DNA of 64,000 nt from Microbacteriaceae bacterium MWH-Ta3. GTDB taxonomy: Bacteria > Actinomycetota > Actinomycetes > Actinomycetales > Microbacteriaceae. The stretch is taken from positions 1,364,001-1,428,000 of the forward strand of contig QBKD01000001.1 in the NCBI GenBank assembly GCA_003053925.1, given 5' to 3'. The notes under the pieces are model-generated. The model saw nothing but the letters and a program-made list of their open reading frames with translations, was not told the DNA's origin and ran no database searches. A program made the position numbers and the translations under genes. How positions within the stretch are numbered: position 1 is the first letter of the stretch; every line of letters begins with the position of its first letter. Shown in pieces: positions 34,481-42,710 of this stretch.

Positions 34481-35953
34481 CTACTCCTTATGAGGAACGG
34501 AATCGCACAGGTTTTCGAGTGTCGCCAACAGTGTGCGCACCATCGTCCCCGTCGCTCCCTTGGGTGTCACGCCATACGGTGCACCCGCGTTATTCGCCGG
34601 TCCCGCAATATCGAGGTGCGCCCACGGGATCACGGTGCCCTCTGCGGTGGTGCCCACAAACTGTTGAAGGAAATACCCACCTACGAGCATTCCCGCCGCC
34701 GTATTACCCGGTTTGGCATTCGCCAGGTCCGCAACATCGCTCGCGAGGATTGACTTGAGGTAAGAGGGAAGGGGCATTGCCCACACTTCTTCGCCAGCCT
34801 CGACCGCGCCACGCTGAATTTCGTCCACAATGAACCCGTGCCCCATCAGGCCGGCGATCCGATCACCGAGTGCAATGCGGGCTGCACCGGTAAGCGTTGC
34901 GATGTCGATAATCGCATCCGGCATGGTGCGGCTTGCGGCCACCAACCCATCAGCAAGGACAAGTCGGCCCTCGGCATCGGTATTGGTGATTTCGACTGTT
35001 GTGCCGTCCAACATGGTGATGACGTCGTTTGGTCGTGCAGCCGTCCCGGATGGCATATTTTCTGCGATGCACAGGCGTGCGGTCACGGCGATGGGCAGTC
35101 GGAGCTCAGCGGCAGCCACAACAACGGCCAACACCGTCGCCGCGCCGGTCATGTCATATTTCATACCCACCATCGATGCGGCGGGTTTCAGCGACAGGCC
35201 ACCGGAATCGAAGGTGATCCCCTTGCCCACCAGTTCAATGCGCCGTTCCGCGCACTCAGGCGAGTACGTGATTTCCACGTAGCGTGGGGGATTTACCGAA
35301 CCCGCGCCGACCGCACTGATTCCACCGAAGCCACCTGAACGCAACGCGTCCTCGTCCAGGACGGTCACGGTCAGTCCTGCAGCCTCAGCGATGTCCCGTG
35401 CGGTCGAAGCGAGATGTGCCGGAGTCTGCGTGTTGGGTGCCTCGGCAACGAGGTCGCGCACGCGCGTCACAGCCTGAGCAATCGACGTTGCACGGTCACA
35501 ATCGCGAGCGTTGGCGCCGACGACGGCGATTGTCTCGATGCGTGGTGCCGGTGCCGATGTCTTACGATGAGGCAGACTGTGGGCGCCAAGAAGTGCACCT
35601 TCACCGGCGGCCTGTGCGGCGCCATCTTGCAGGAGCGGGAAACGTACATCAACACTGGTCGCATCCGTTACTGCGCGCAGTGCAGTGGCGACCGCAGTGC
35701 GCACGCCATCGTTTTGCGTCGACGCGTCGAACCCCACGATATACACAACTGAAGCCGTGGCATTGGCAGGTGCGGGAATTCTCAGGATGGACTCGGATGC
35801 CGCGTCAAATGCCAGCGCTTCGAGTGCGTGGCTAATCACGTCATCGTATTCGGAATCCGACTCCCACACGTGGGCACCATCGGCGGAATAAACTCCCACG
35901 ACAAGCGCTTCGGATTGTGTTGACGTGGATGACGGGCGCAGAGTGGGAACCAT
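34481..35953 (-). CDS. pepA: Leucyl aminopeptidase (M17 family)
   Basis: A 490-residue M17 aminopeptidase. The catalytic domain carries the family signature NTDAEGRLVLADGL and metal-binding K and D residues in LVGKGITFDSGGLS. It acts in peptide turnover as a hexamer with two metals. The ATG at 35953 is chosen because TACGCT lies exactly six bases upstream, the leaderless arrangement; an earlier in-frame start at 35986 lies in the promoter. Confidence 0.94.
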   Translation of the reverse strand: MVPTLRPSSTSTQSEALVVGVYSADGAHVWESDSEYDDVISHALEALAFDAASESILRIPAPANATASVVYIVGFDASTQNDGVRTAVATALRAVTDATSVDVRFPLLQDGAAQAAGEGALLGAHSLPHRKTSAPAPRIETIAVVGANARDCDRATSIAQAVTRVRDLVAEAPNTQTPAHLASTARDIAEAAGLTVTVLDEDALRSGGFGGISAVGAGSVNPPRYVEITYSPECAERRIELVGKGITFDSGGLSLKPAASMVGMKYDMTGAATVLAVVVAAAELRLPIAVTARLCIAENMPSGTAARPNDVITMLDGTTVEITNTDAEGRLVLADGLVAASRTMPDAIIDIATLTGAARIALGDRIAGLMGHGFIVDEIQRGAVEAGEEVWAMPLPSYLKSILASDVADLANAKPGNTAAGMLVGGYFLQQFVGTTAEGTVIPWAHLDIAGPANNAGAPYGVTPKGATGTMVRTLLATLENLCDSVPHKE

Positions 35954-35959
35954 ACTCCC

Positions 35960-35965
35960 AGCGTA
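35960..35965 (-). promoter_or_regulatory. -10 element for a leaderless pepA transcript
   Basis: The minus strand reads TACGCT, six bases, ATG, with no ribosome binding site. The same hexamer at the same distance precedes dut (50375-50380). Confidence 0.5.
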
Positions 35966-36006
35966 AACGAGCCACAGCACGGGCAAAGTACGATGAGGAG
36001 GTGACC

Positions 36007-36909
36007 ATGTCCAACAATTTGTACACAGACCACGGTGTCGAAGTTCCGCCGGGGCTTCCGCTCGTGGTGATGTTGACGGGTTTTATCGATTCGGGAAATT
36101 CTGTTCGCAGCGCGTCGCGACACATTTTGGATCATTTGGTGCACGAACGTGTGTGTACCTTCGACAACGATGCGCTCCTCGACTACCGTGCACGGCGCCC
36201 AACTTTTGTATTTGAGCAAACCCGGTTGACGGAGTATCGGCCACCACAACTGATTGTGTCGCTGGTCACCGACGACATGGGCAACCAAATTCTGTTGTTG
36301 TCCGGATACGAACCCGACTTCCGTTGGGACGCCGTGACCGAATGTGTCGTGGAACTCGTAGAGCGCTATGGCGTCGTTCACACGACATGGGTGCACGCGA
36401 TTCCTATGCCGGTTCCGCACACTCGACCCATCTCGATGACGGTAAGCGGCAATCGTGATGACATGATCGAGTCCTATTCGCTCTGGAAACCCACGACAGA
36501 GATTCCGGGAACCTTTCCCCATTTGGTGGAATACACGCTGTGCAATTTGGGACTGCCCGTTGTGGGTTTCGTCATCCTCATTCCCCATTATCTCGCGGAC
36601 TCCGACTTCCCGCTGGGTGCGCTTGCGGTGTTCGATGCGATAACGACCGCCACTGGCTTCATCCTTCCGACCGATGAGTTTCGCGAGGCGGGTCGTGAAT
36701 TTGTCGCCGGAGTCGCTGAACAACTGTCCGAAAACGAGGAACTTCAACGTCTTATTTCGACACTTGAGGAACGACACGATTCCTTTGTTGTCGATAATCC
36801 AATCCCGTCACCGCTGATGAATGCCGAGGGCGAAGTGCCGACAGCAGATGTCATTGCCGCCGAACTCGAGCGCTTTCTGCGCACGCGCCCTGGCGATAGT
36901 TCCGCATAA
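36007..36909 (+). CDS. PAC2-family protein (proteasome assembly chaperone-like)
   Basis: A 300-residue protein of the bacterial PAC2 (DUF75) family. It starts with LVVMLTGFIDSGNSV, the family's first strand and loop, and has the YGVVHTTWVHAIPMPVPHTRP and GLPVVGFVILIPHYLADSDFP segments. Archaeal and eukaryotic relatives help assemble proteasomes; the bacterial role is unknown. The ATG at 36007 follows GAGGAG. The gene regularly neighbours sigA in Actinobacteria, as here. Confidence 0.88.
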   Translation: MSNNLYTDHGVEVPPGLPLVVMLTGFIDSGNSVRSASRHILDHLVHERVCTFDNDALLDYRARRPTFVFEQTRLTEYRPPQLIVSLVTDDMGNQILLLSGYEPDFRWDAVTECVVELVERYGVVHTTWVHAIPMPVPHTRPISMTVSGNRDDMIESYSLWKPTTEIPGTFPHLVEYTLCNLGLPVVGFVILIPHYLADSDFPLGALAVFDAITTATGFILPTDEFREAGREFVAGVAEQLSENEELQRLISTLEERHDSFVVDNPIPSPLMNAEGEVPTADVIAAELERFLRTRPGDSSA

Positions 36910-36988
36910 TCCATGGCATACTGAGTTATCTGCCCCTGTGTCGGTTTAACTTGACATGGGGCTTCCTAGTGTCCGAAAAGAGGATCGC

Positions 36989-38674
36989 ATGGCTGGGTTT
37001 TTCAACAAATTATTTGGCAAAACCGACGCACTTCCCGCGGAAGTGCCTGCCGCTGCGACGGACTCGGCACCCGCCCGAACCTCTACTACATCCACTCCCG
37101 CAACATCCCAGGAGAAGCCCGTGACTTCAGCCCGTTCCTCGTCAGATTCACAGCCCGCGACCAAGGCGCCCGCCAAGGCAGCGACGGCAAAGGCGACGGC
37201 GGCGAAGGCTCCCGCGAAGGCAACGGCTGCGAAGACCACGACGGCGAAGGCTCCCGCGAAGGCAACGGCTGCGAAGACCACGACGACAAAGGCGACCGCA
37301 ACAAAGGCGGCTGCCGCCACAACAGAGTCAAAAGCCACTGCGGCTGCCACAGCTCCCGCGAAGTCGGCGGCAGCGAAGACTCCTGCCAAGGCTCCGGCGA
37401 AGTCAGCAGCAACGAAGGCTCCCGCGAAGGCTCCGACCAAGGCTGCCCTCGCAAAAGCCGCTCTGGCAGCAGCATCGGCTGCCGACGTTCCCCCCGCTAA
37501 GAAGGCACCTGCCAAGCGCGCCTCAAAGAAGGTTGTCGCGGATGATGCGATCGACGAGGCAGATATTGATGATGTCGTTGTCGTCGTCGACGAGATCGCT
37601 GTTGTCGCCGATGAGGCCATTGCGGACGAAGAAATCACGCTGACCGACGAAGAGGCCGAAGACGTCAAGAAGGCATTGGGCGACCAGTTGCCCGTCGATG
37701 CCATTGTGATTTCAGCCTCGGATGACGAAATCCAGAGCGTCTCGACCACCATCACAGGGGCCACCGCAGACCCGGTCAAGGACTACCTGAAGCAAATCGG
37801 CAAGGTCTCGCTGCTCAACGCCGAACAAGAAGTTGAATTGGCGATGCGTATCGAAGCGGGTCTCTTCGCCGAAGAGAAGTACAACTCGTTGTCACCCTCG
37901 AAGCAGAAAACGAAGGACGGCCGCGAACTGTCGTGGGTTGCCCGAGATGGAAAGCGCGCCAAAGAGCATCTGCTGAGTGCCAACCTGCGTCTGGTCGTGT
38001 CGCTCGCGAAGCGTTACACGGGCCGCGGAATGCAGTTCCTGGACCTCATCCAGGAAGGAAACCTGGGTCTCATCCGTGCGGTAGAGAAATTCGACTACAC
38101 CAAGGGCTTCAAATTCTCGACTTATGCAACCTGGTGGATTCGCCAGGCTATTACTCGCGCCATGGCCGACCAAGCCCGCACCATTCGAATCCCCGTGCAC
38201 ATGGTCGAGGTCATTAATAAGCTTGCCCGTGTTCAGCGTCAGTTGCTGCAGGACTTGGGACGCGAACCTACGCCCGAAGAGCTCGCCGCCGAGCTGGACA
38301 TGACGCCGGAAAAGGTTGTCGAGGTTCAGAAGTATGGTCGCGAGCCCATTTCGTTGCATACGCCTCTGGGTGAAGACGGCGACAGCGAGTTCGGAGACCT
38401 CATCGAGGACACCGAAGCCGTCGTACCCCTGGATGCTGTGGCCAACGCCATGCTGCTCAGCACTCTGGAAAGCGTGTTGGACTCGTTGTCCGAGCGCGAG
38501 GCCGGCGTCATCCGCATGCGATACGGCCTGGGTGACGGTATTGCGAAGACACTGGATCAGATTGGCGAGACGTTTGGCGTGACGCGCGAGCGCATTCGTC
38601 AGATCGAGCAGAAGACCATGGCGAAGTTGCGCCACCCCGCGCGTGCCCAGCAGTTGCGCGAGTTCCTCGAGTAA
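36989..38674 (+). CDS. sigA: Primary RNA polymerase sigma factor
   Basis: A 561-residue group 1 sigma factor. Residues about 30-170 are a low-complexity Ala/Lys/Thr/Pro region with a perfect 42-bp tandem duplication, then an acidic stretch (about 185-245). Region 1.2 starts near residue 260 ([16 protein letters not shown]), region 2.4 is at about 380 ([17 protein letters not shown]) and region 4.2 near 520-545 ([19 protein letters not shown]). The ATG at 36989 has AAGAGG upstream. The conserved core is complete; the basic N-terminal tail is typical of actinobacterial SigA but variable in length. Confidence 0.96.
   Translation: MAGFFNKLFGKTDALPAEVPAAATDSAPARTSTTSTPATSQEKPVTSARSSSDSQPATKAPAKAATAKATAAKAPAKATAAKTTTAKAPAKATAAKTTTTKATATKAAAATTESKATAAATAPAKSAAAKTPAKAPAKSAATKAPAKAPTKAALAKAALAAASAADVPPAKKAPAKRASKKVVADDAIDEADIDDVVVVVDEIAVVADEAIADEEITLTDEEAEDVKKALGDQLPVDAIVISASDDEIQSVSTTITGATADPVKDYLKQIGKVSLLNAEQEVELAMRIEAGLFAEEKYNSLSPSKQKTKDGRELSWVARDGKRAKEHLLSANLRLVVSLAKRYTGRGMQFLDLIQEGNLGLIRAVEKFDYTKGFKFSTYATWWIRQAITRAMADQARTIRIPVHMVEVINKLARVQRQLLQDLGREPTPEELAAELDMTPEKVVEVQKYGREPISLHTPLGEDGDSEFGDLIEDTEAVVPLDAVANAMLLSTLESVLDSLSEREAGVIRMRYGLGDGIAKTLDQIGETFGVTRERIRQIEQKTMAKLRHPARAQQLREFLE
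37202..37285 (+). repeat. Perfect 42-bp tandem duplication inside sigA
   Basis: The unit at 37202-37243 is repeated without a mismatch at 37244-37285. Each encodes fourteen residues of the Ala/Lys/Thr/Pro-rich tail, so copy-number changes keep the frame. Confidence 0.9.
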
Positions 38675-38679
38675 CAGCG

Positions 38680-39951
38680 GTGCGTACCGTTCTCGCCGTC
38701 GTACTCGGGCGAATTGTCCGAGTACTCACTCGCCTTCGTGGGGGCGGTTCTGCGCTGCCGGGTTGGGTTGCACTCCGCGTCGCGCCGAATTTTTTGTCGA
38801 CGGTTTTTGATACGTTCGCGAGTCGTGGCGAGGCTCCCATCATCGTCGTGACGGGTTCGAACGGTAAATCGACGACAACCGCCATGATTGTGGCCGCGCT
38901 CGAGGCGAATGGGCACATCGTTTTTTCCAATCCATCCGGAGGCAATTTGCCGCAGGGCGTGGCATCTGCAGTGCTTGCCTCGGTGTCACTCAGGGGCTCG
39001 CTGAAGGCCTCGGCAATTGTGCTCGAACTCGACGAGGCCTATGGACCCAAACTGGTGGCCACAATCAAGCCGACTCATGCCGTGCTTCTGAATATTCAGG
39101 TCGACCAGCTCAACCGATTCTTTGAACCCGAGCGCGTCATCGAAATGGTGCATCAGATTGGTGCGTCGGCACAGACGATTATTGTCAACGATGCCGATGC
39201 AAACACCCGCGCCATCGGAAATATTTTGGCCATGCAAAGTCATGCTGTCTATGGCTTCGATGTTGACCCCGCTGCAGCACCACGGGGCGTATATGACGCG
39301 CACGTTGGAATACAAACCCGGGCAGATCGTCGTGCTCCTCGCGCGCTCGTTACTGCGCAGTCTGCGCGAGTGACGGGCATTGAGGTTGATGGTGAGACGG
39401 TGTCCGTCCACCTGCCCGCTGCTGGTCTGCATTACGCGCTCGACGCGGCAGCGGCCATCGCGACCGTTGCCGTGGTTATGGGCTCGCGCCATGATGCCTC
39501 GGTCTCGGCACGGGCGATTTCCGACCTCAATCCGGTCTATGGGCGCGGTGAGGAGGTCCAGGCCTTCGCGGCCCCCTTGACGATTGTCATGATGAAAAAC
39601 CACCCCAGCTTGCAGATGAATCTCGATGCGCTACAGGAGGCGCCTGAATCGCTCTACATGGCGGTCGATGAGGGAACGCCCGATCCCAGTTGGATCTATG
39701 ACATTGATGTGAGCGCACTCGACCACGTTGATGTCCTGTCTGGCACCAAGGCATGGCAGTGGGAAACACGTTTGGCGTATGCCGAGATTCCCGTAGGTCT
39801 CGTCGAGGAGAACACTTCCCGCGCTTTTGCCCATTTTGGAGTTGCGACGACGCCGTCCCGTCAAGAATTTCGCACCGCGATTGTGAACTACGAGCAGATG
39901 ATGGATCTGCGTCGCGAATTGGGATACAAGGAAATCGAGGGTCAGCAATGA
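38680..39951 (+). CDS. murT: MurT-like Mur ligase (lipid II isoglutaminyl synthase subunit), cysteine-free
   Basis: A 423-residue Mur-ligase fold protein with C-terminal DUF1727. The ATP P-loop is VVTGSNGKSTTTAM (about residue 57) and ELDEAYGPK carries the Mur-type acidic residue. The C-terminal domain has MMKNHPSLQMNLD and DEGTPDPSWIYDID with the conserved Asp. In the classical enzyme MurT activates the alpha-carboxyl of D-Glu in lipid II and receives ammonia from GatD. Classical MurT has a four-cysteine zinc ribbon in its middle domain; this protein contains no cysteine, so the ribbon is gone. It starts at GTG 38680, five bases after sigA, and overlaps gatD (ATGA). Confidence 0.88.
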   Translation: MRTVLAVVLGRIVRVLTRLRGGGSALPGWVALRVAPNFLSTVFDTFASRGEAPIIVVTGSNGKSTTTAMIVAALEANGHIVFSNPSGGNLPQGVASAVLASVSLRGSLKASAIVLELDEAYGPKLVATIKPTHAVLLNIQVDQLNRFFEPERVIEMVHQIGASAQTIIVNDADANTRAIGNILAMQSHAVYGFDVDPAAAPRGVYDAHVGIQTRADRRAPRALVTAQSARVTGIEVDGETVSVHLPAAGLHYALDAAAAIATVAVVMGSRHDASVSARAISDLNPVYGRGEEVQAFAAPLTIVMMKNHPSLQMNLDALQEAPESLYMAVDEGTPDPSWIYDIDVSALDHVDVLSGTKAWQWETRLAYAEIPVGLVEENTSRAFAHFGVATTPSRQEFRTAIVNYEQMMDLRRELGYKEIEGQQ

Positions 39952-40643
39952 TTCGCATCGTCCACGTGTATCCCGAAGTGCTCGGACTCTTTGGTGATTC
40001 AGGTAACGTGTTGGCGCTCCGTAAGCGTGCCGAGTGGCGGGGAATCCGCGTAGCGGTCACAGAGGTAGAGCTAGGCCAGAAGATTCCCTCGAATGGCGAT
40101 ATTTACCTCATCGGGTCAGGTTCATCCAGTGCGGTGAAGCGCGCGGCTGAACACGCTCGCGCGCTCGCTGATTCTGTAGGAAGTGCCGTCGCACAATCCG
40201 CACAGGTGCTGGCAATCGGCGGGGGAATGCATCTGCTGACTCGGCGCGTTGATTGGTCGGACGGCACCTCGGTTGTGGGCGCCGGGCTCATTGATGGCGT
40301 TTCCGTACCGCGCTCCCAGCGGCTTGTGGGCGAGTTCATTGGGTCGACGGACGGTCTTGACGTGGCGGGGTTCATCAACTCGGGGCACGACGTTGTCACC
40401 AACCTCGCCCCGCACATTCGTGACATTCACGGGCTCTCAATTGCGTCCGATGGCGTCGTTGCGGGGACCATCATCGGTACCCATTCCCACGGAGCATATT
40501 TACCCATGAATCCTGCGGTAGCAGACCGCATGTTGGTTTCTGCGCTGGGTGATGAACTTCCGGACGGAAACGAGGCACTTCGCCGTGCCACTCATGCGGC
40601 AAACGAGTCTCGTCGCGCTATTCGTCAACGAATCGGTCGATAA
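39948..40643 (+). CDS. gatD: GatD-like glutamine amidotransferase homologue lacking the catalytic cysteine
   Basis: A 231-residue CobB/CobQ-type class I amidotransferase domain paired with MurT. The nucleophile elbow, normally AxCAGxQLL, reads LAIGGGMHLL: Gly91 (codon GGC, 40218-40220) replaces the cysteine. The later histidine is kept in GTHSHGAYLP (His181). There is no cysteine anywhere in the protein, so glutamine hydrolysis by the usual thioester route is impossible. It overlaps murT by four bases and must be co-translated, which argues for a retained structural or altered catalytic role. The homology to GatD is clear from the N-terminal VYPEVLGLFGDSGNVLAL segment. Confidence 0.87.
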   Translation: MIRIVHVYPEVLGLFGDSGNVLALRKRAEWRGIRVAVTEVELGQKIPSNGDIYLIGSGSSSAVKRAAEHARALADSVGSAVAQSAQVLAIGGGMHLLTRRVDWSDGTSVVGAGLIDGVSVPRSQRLVGEFIGSTDGLDVAGFINSGHDVVTNLAPHIRDIHGLSIASDGVVAGTIIGTHSHGAYLPMNPAVADRMLVSALGDELPDGNEALRRATHAANESRRAIRQRIGR

Positions 40644-40677
40644 TCCGACAGGAATCCTTCTGAGCGAGTCGCGGGTG

Positions 40678-41700
40678 CTAGGCGTACACGCGACGGACTG
40701 ACGAGGGCACAGACGTCACAATTTCGTCGCCAATCGTGCCCATCCAGGCGGCCCATTCTTCGGCGGTTGCGCCTCCCTCGCCAAAGATGATGCACGACAT
40801 TCCCACACGAACATCTGTCGTGTCGAGCTCAATTTCCGTGGTCCGTGCATGAACCGCCCGAACGGCATAGCGAGTCTGCGAAATGGTGATTTCACCACCG
40901 TTGTCGCCGCCGACCGGCACACCGTCCGCCCACCCTGCACCGATGATCGCACCATCGTGTCGAACCTCGATGACCTCGCTCGTCAGAGTCATGACGGGTC
41001 GCAAACCCAGCGCACGCCCATCTCTATCATCGAACGGCGAAATGCCGTATGCGGCGATACCAACCCTGACGCCGTCGTGACGCGATTCGGGTTCACTCAG
41101 TGCCGCAGAACTTGCGGCAATATGGCACATGTCGGGCGACAATCCTGCGGCACGAGCAGAATCGATGGCACGATCAAAATTTACGAGCGCACGACGATCG
41201 TGTTCCGGACCGGCATCCGCGAGGTGCGACCACACGCCAACCACACGAATCGAACCACGACGCTCGAGCTCGGCGGCGATGTCACACAATGATTGCCAGT
41301 CTGCTTCCGAGAAACCATTTCGGTGCAGACCTGTATCGATTTTGAGATGCACGCGCGCGACACCGGGAACCGCTGCAACTCGATCGAGCTGTTCGCGGGT
41401 GGAAATCCCTAAATCGATGTCCTGTGCCACCGCATCCGCGAATCGCGAGTGTGCACCGTGCAACCAGGCAAAAAGAGGAGCCGCGACTCCCGCCGATCGA
41501 AGTGTCAACGCACTCTCAATATCCAGCACCGCACAACCGTGTGCTCCTGCATCAAGTGCATTGTCGACAAGTTCGCTCATTCCGTGACCATAGGCATTCG
41601 CCTTCACCGCAATCCAGGTTGCGGCAGGTTTCACCGACGACACAATGGACCGAACGTTGTGTTCAAACGCCGCAAGGTCAATATGAGCGATTGCGCTCAC
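40678..41700 (-). CDS. alr: Alanine-racemase-like PLP barrel subunit lacking C-domain catalytic residues
   Basis: A 340-residue alanine racemase homologue. The barrel is intact: PLP lysine K33 in AVKANAYGHG with Y37, K120 and R127 in HLKIDTGLHRNGF, H159 in VWSHLA and R212 in VRVGIAAYG. In the C-terminal domain about 18 residues are missing after EVIEVRH, removing the SYGxTW segment with the catalytic tyrosine (Tyr265 in the Geobacillus enzyme). The RxxMDQ segment is replaced by AVHARTT, and the tyrosine of GTIxYE is D325. GTG at 41700 is chosen because it overlaps the stop of the upstream paralogue (GTGA). It probably works with that paralogue; the substrate may be alanine or another amino acid. 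Confidence 0.88.
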   Translation of the reverse strand: MSAIAHIDLAAFEHNVRSIVSSVKPAATWIAVKANAYGHGMSELVDNALDAGAHGCAVLDIESALTLRSAGVAAPLFAWLHGAHSRFADAVAQDIDLGISTREQLDRVAAVPGVARVHLKIDTGLHRNGFSEADWQSLCDIAAELERRGSIRVVGVWSHLADAGPEHDRRALVNFDRAIDSARAAGLSPDMCHIAASSAALSEPESRHDGVRVGIAAYGISPFDDRDGRALGLRPVMTLTSEVIEVRHDGAIIGAGWADGVPVGGDNGGEITISQTRYAVRAVHARTTEIELDTTDVRVGMSCIIFGEGGATAEEWAAWMGTIGDEIVTSVPSSVRRVYA

Positions 41701-42323
41701 GACACCCACCGCCGCTCTATACGCCACCCAAGGTTATGTATGACAATCAGCGGGTCCCGTGCACCATTCGCCGTCCAGGTACTGATGGGGGCGTCGGTCG
41801 TCCACAGCGTCGCGAGATCTCCAACCGAGGCATGTCCATCGGTGATGTCCACGACGAACTGATCCATTGCGATTCGGCCTACAGTGGGCAGAATGACGTG
41901 ATTAATAACTGTGAGCCCCTGATTCGAGGCGCCACGGGGGATACCGTCGGCAAAGCCCAAGGCCACGAGAGCCAGGGTTGAATCTCTTTCGGCGGTCCAG
42001 GTGTATCCATACGACACCGACTCGGCTTTGGGGATTGCCTTGACCGCGACCACCTCGCCCGCAACCGTTGCCACAGGCGACCCGCCGCTTAATCCGTAAA
42101 GCTGGCGCGATGTAGCCGGAATGGGGTCGTCGGAATCGTTTTCCCAGAACTGGTGAAATCCGAAGCTGTGTGCGATGTCACGAACCCATGATTGCCCGTG
42201 CCCATAGGCATCGTTGCGCAGATCCAGCGGCTCGTCTACGCCGACGGCGTTCCGAAGCAGCGCCACATTCTGCGCGAGAGCTGTCGCCGAAAATTCAACG
42301 GCTCTGTAGGGGGAGTTAGACAC
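41697..42323 (-). CDS. Truncated alanine-racemase paralogue: C-terminal domain with catalytic tyrosine, barrel mostly deleted
   Basis: A 208-residue protein. Residues 1-60 resemble the start of alanine racemase, including DAYGHG, but the PLP lysine is R36 and about 150 residues of barrel are absent. From about residue 75 the C-terminal domain is well conserved: the catalytic tyrosine Y105 in SVSYGYTW, RDSTLALVALGFADGIPR, and M153-D154 in GRIAMDQFVVD. These are exactly the elements missing in the adjacent gene, with which it overlaps by four bases. Because each racemase active site joins one subunit's barrel with the other's C-domain, this looks like a dedicated partner subunit. It starts at GTG 42323, overlapping the upstream gene by eight bases. 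Pseudogene decay is the alternative. Confidence 0.85.
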   Translation of the reverse strand: MSNSPYRAVEFSATALAQNVALLRNAVGVDEPLDLRNDAYGHGQSWVRDIAHSFGFHQFWENDSDDPIPATSRQLYGLSGGSPVATVAGEVVAVKAIPKAESVSYGYTWTAERDSTLALVALGFADGIPRGASNQGLTVINHVILPTVGRIAMDQFVVDITDGHASVGDLATLWTTDAPISTWTANGARDPLIVIHNLGWRIERRWVS

Positions 42324-42543
42324 CGTGTCCGGTTCGCAGTCGCGCAGTTTCGTCCAACCATTCGAGCGCGGTAGGCATCAGACGGTCGCGAACCTCGTCT
42401 GCATGGTGGCCACAAAACATTAATTCGCCATGCTTGAGCGTCACTCGGACGTAGGCTTGTGCGCCACACGAATCGCAGCGGTCGAGTGCCGTCAGCTGCG
42501 GCACAACAGCGGTCGAGGTGTCGAGTGATGCATTCGTTGTCAT
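42316..42543 (-). CDS. Small zinc-binding protein, DUF7455-like
   Basis: A 75-residue protein with C-x2-C in LDRCDSCGAQAYVRV and a second ligand set in MFCGHHADEVRDRL, forming a likely zinc ribbon. Such proteins commonly flank parE in Actinobacteria and have no assigned function. AAGGAGA precedes the ATG at 42543. Its end overlaps the start of the truncated racemase gene by eight bases, making it the first gene of a three-gene minus-strand operon. It is divergent from parE across 167 bases; that space shows no feature I can name beyond candidate promoter hexamers such as TAGCCT at 42675-42680. Confidence 0.82.
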   Translation of the reverse strand: MTTNASLDTSTAVVPQLTALDRCDSCGAQAYVRVTLKHGELMFCGHHADEVRDRLMPTALEWLDETARLRTGHGV

Positions 42544-42710
42544 GGTGTTCTCCTTGTTGACTCTCTATTTCACCATGCGCCACTGACATTCCGTGTCGCC
42601 ATCAGGGCCTTTTCGCCCGTGGCGTAATTTCTCGTTAACGCGGAGTGCCGTCGGCCGAACGTTACTGCGCTCGGTAGCCTAGAGATTCACCGAAAGGTTC
42701 AGGTTTACAC

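Noticed and set aside
36933-36961. CCCCTGTGTC/GACATGGGG hairpin before sigA as a riboswitch or terminator
   Set aside because: The stem has an internal mismatch and no T run; too weak to call.
36951-36972. TTGACA at 36951 as a sigA promoter
   Set aside because: No acceptable -10 lies 16-19 bases downstream; the nearby TAGTGT is only ten bases away.
41697-42323. The truncated racemase as a plain pseudogene
   Set aside because: It is in frame, coupled to both neighbours by overlaps, and keeps the C-domain catalytic motifs that the adjacent subunit lacks; decay would not preserve those selectively.
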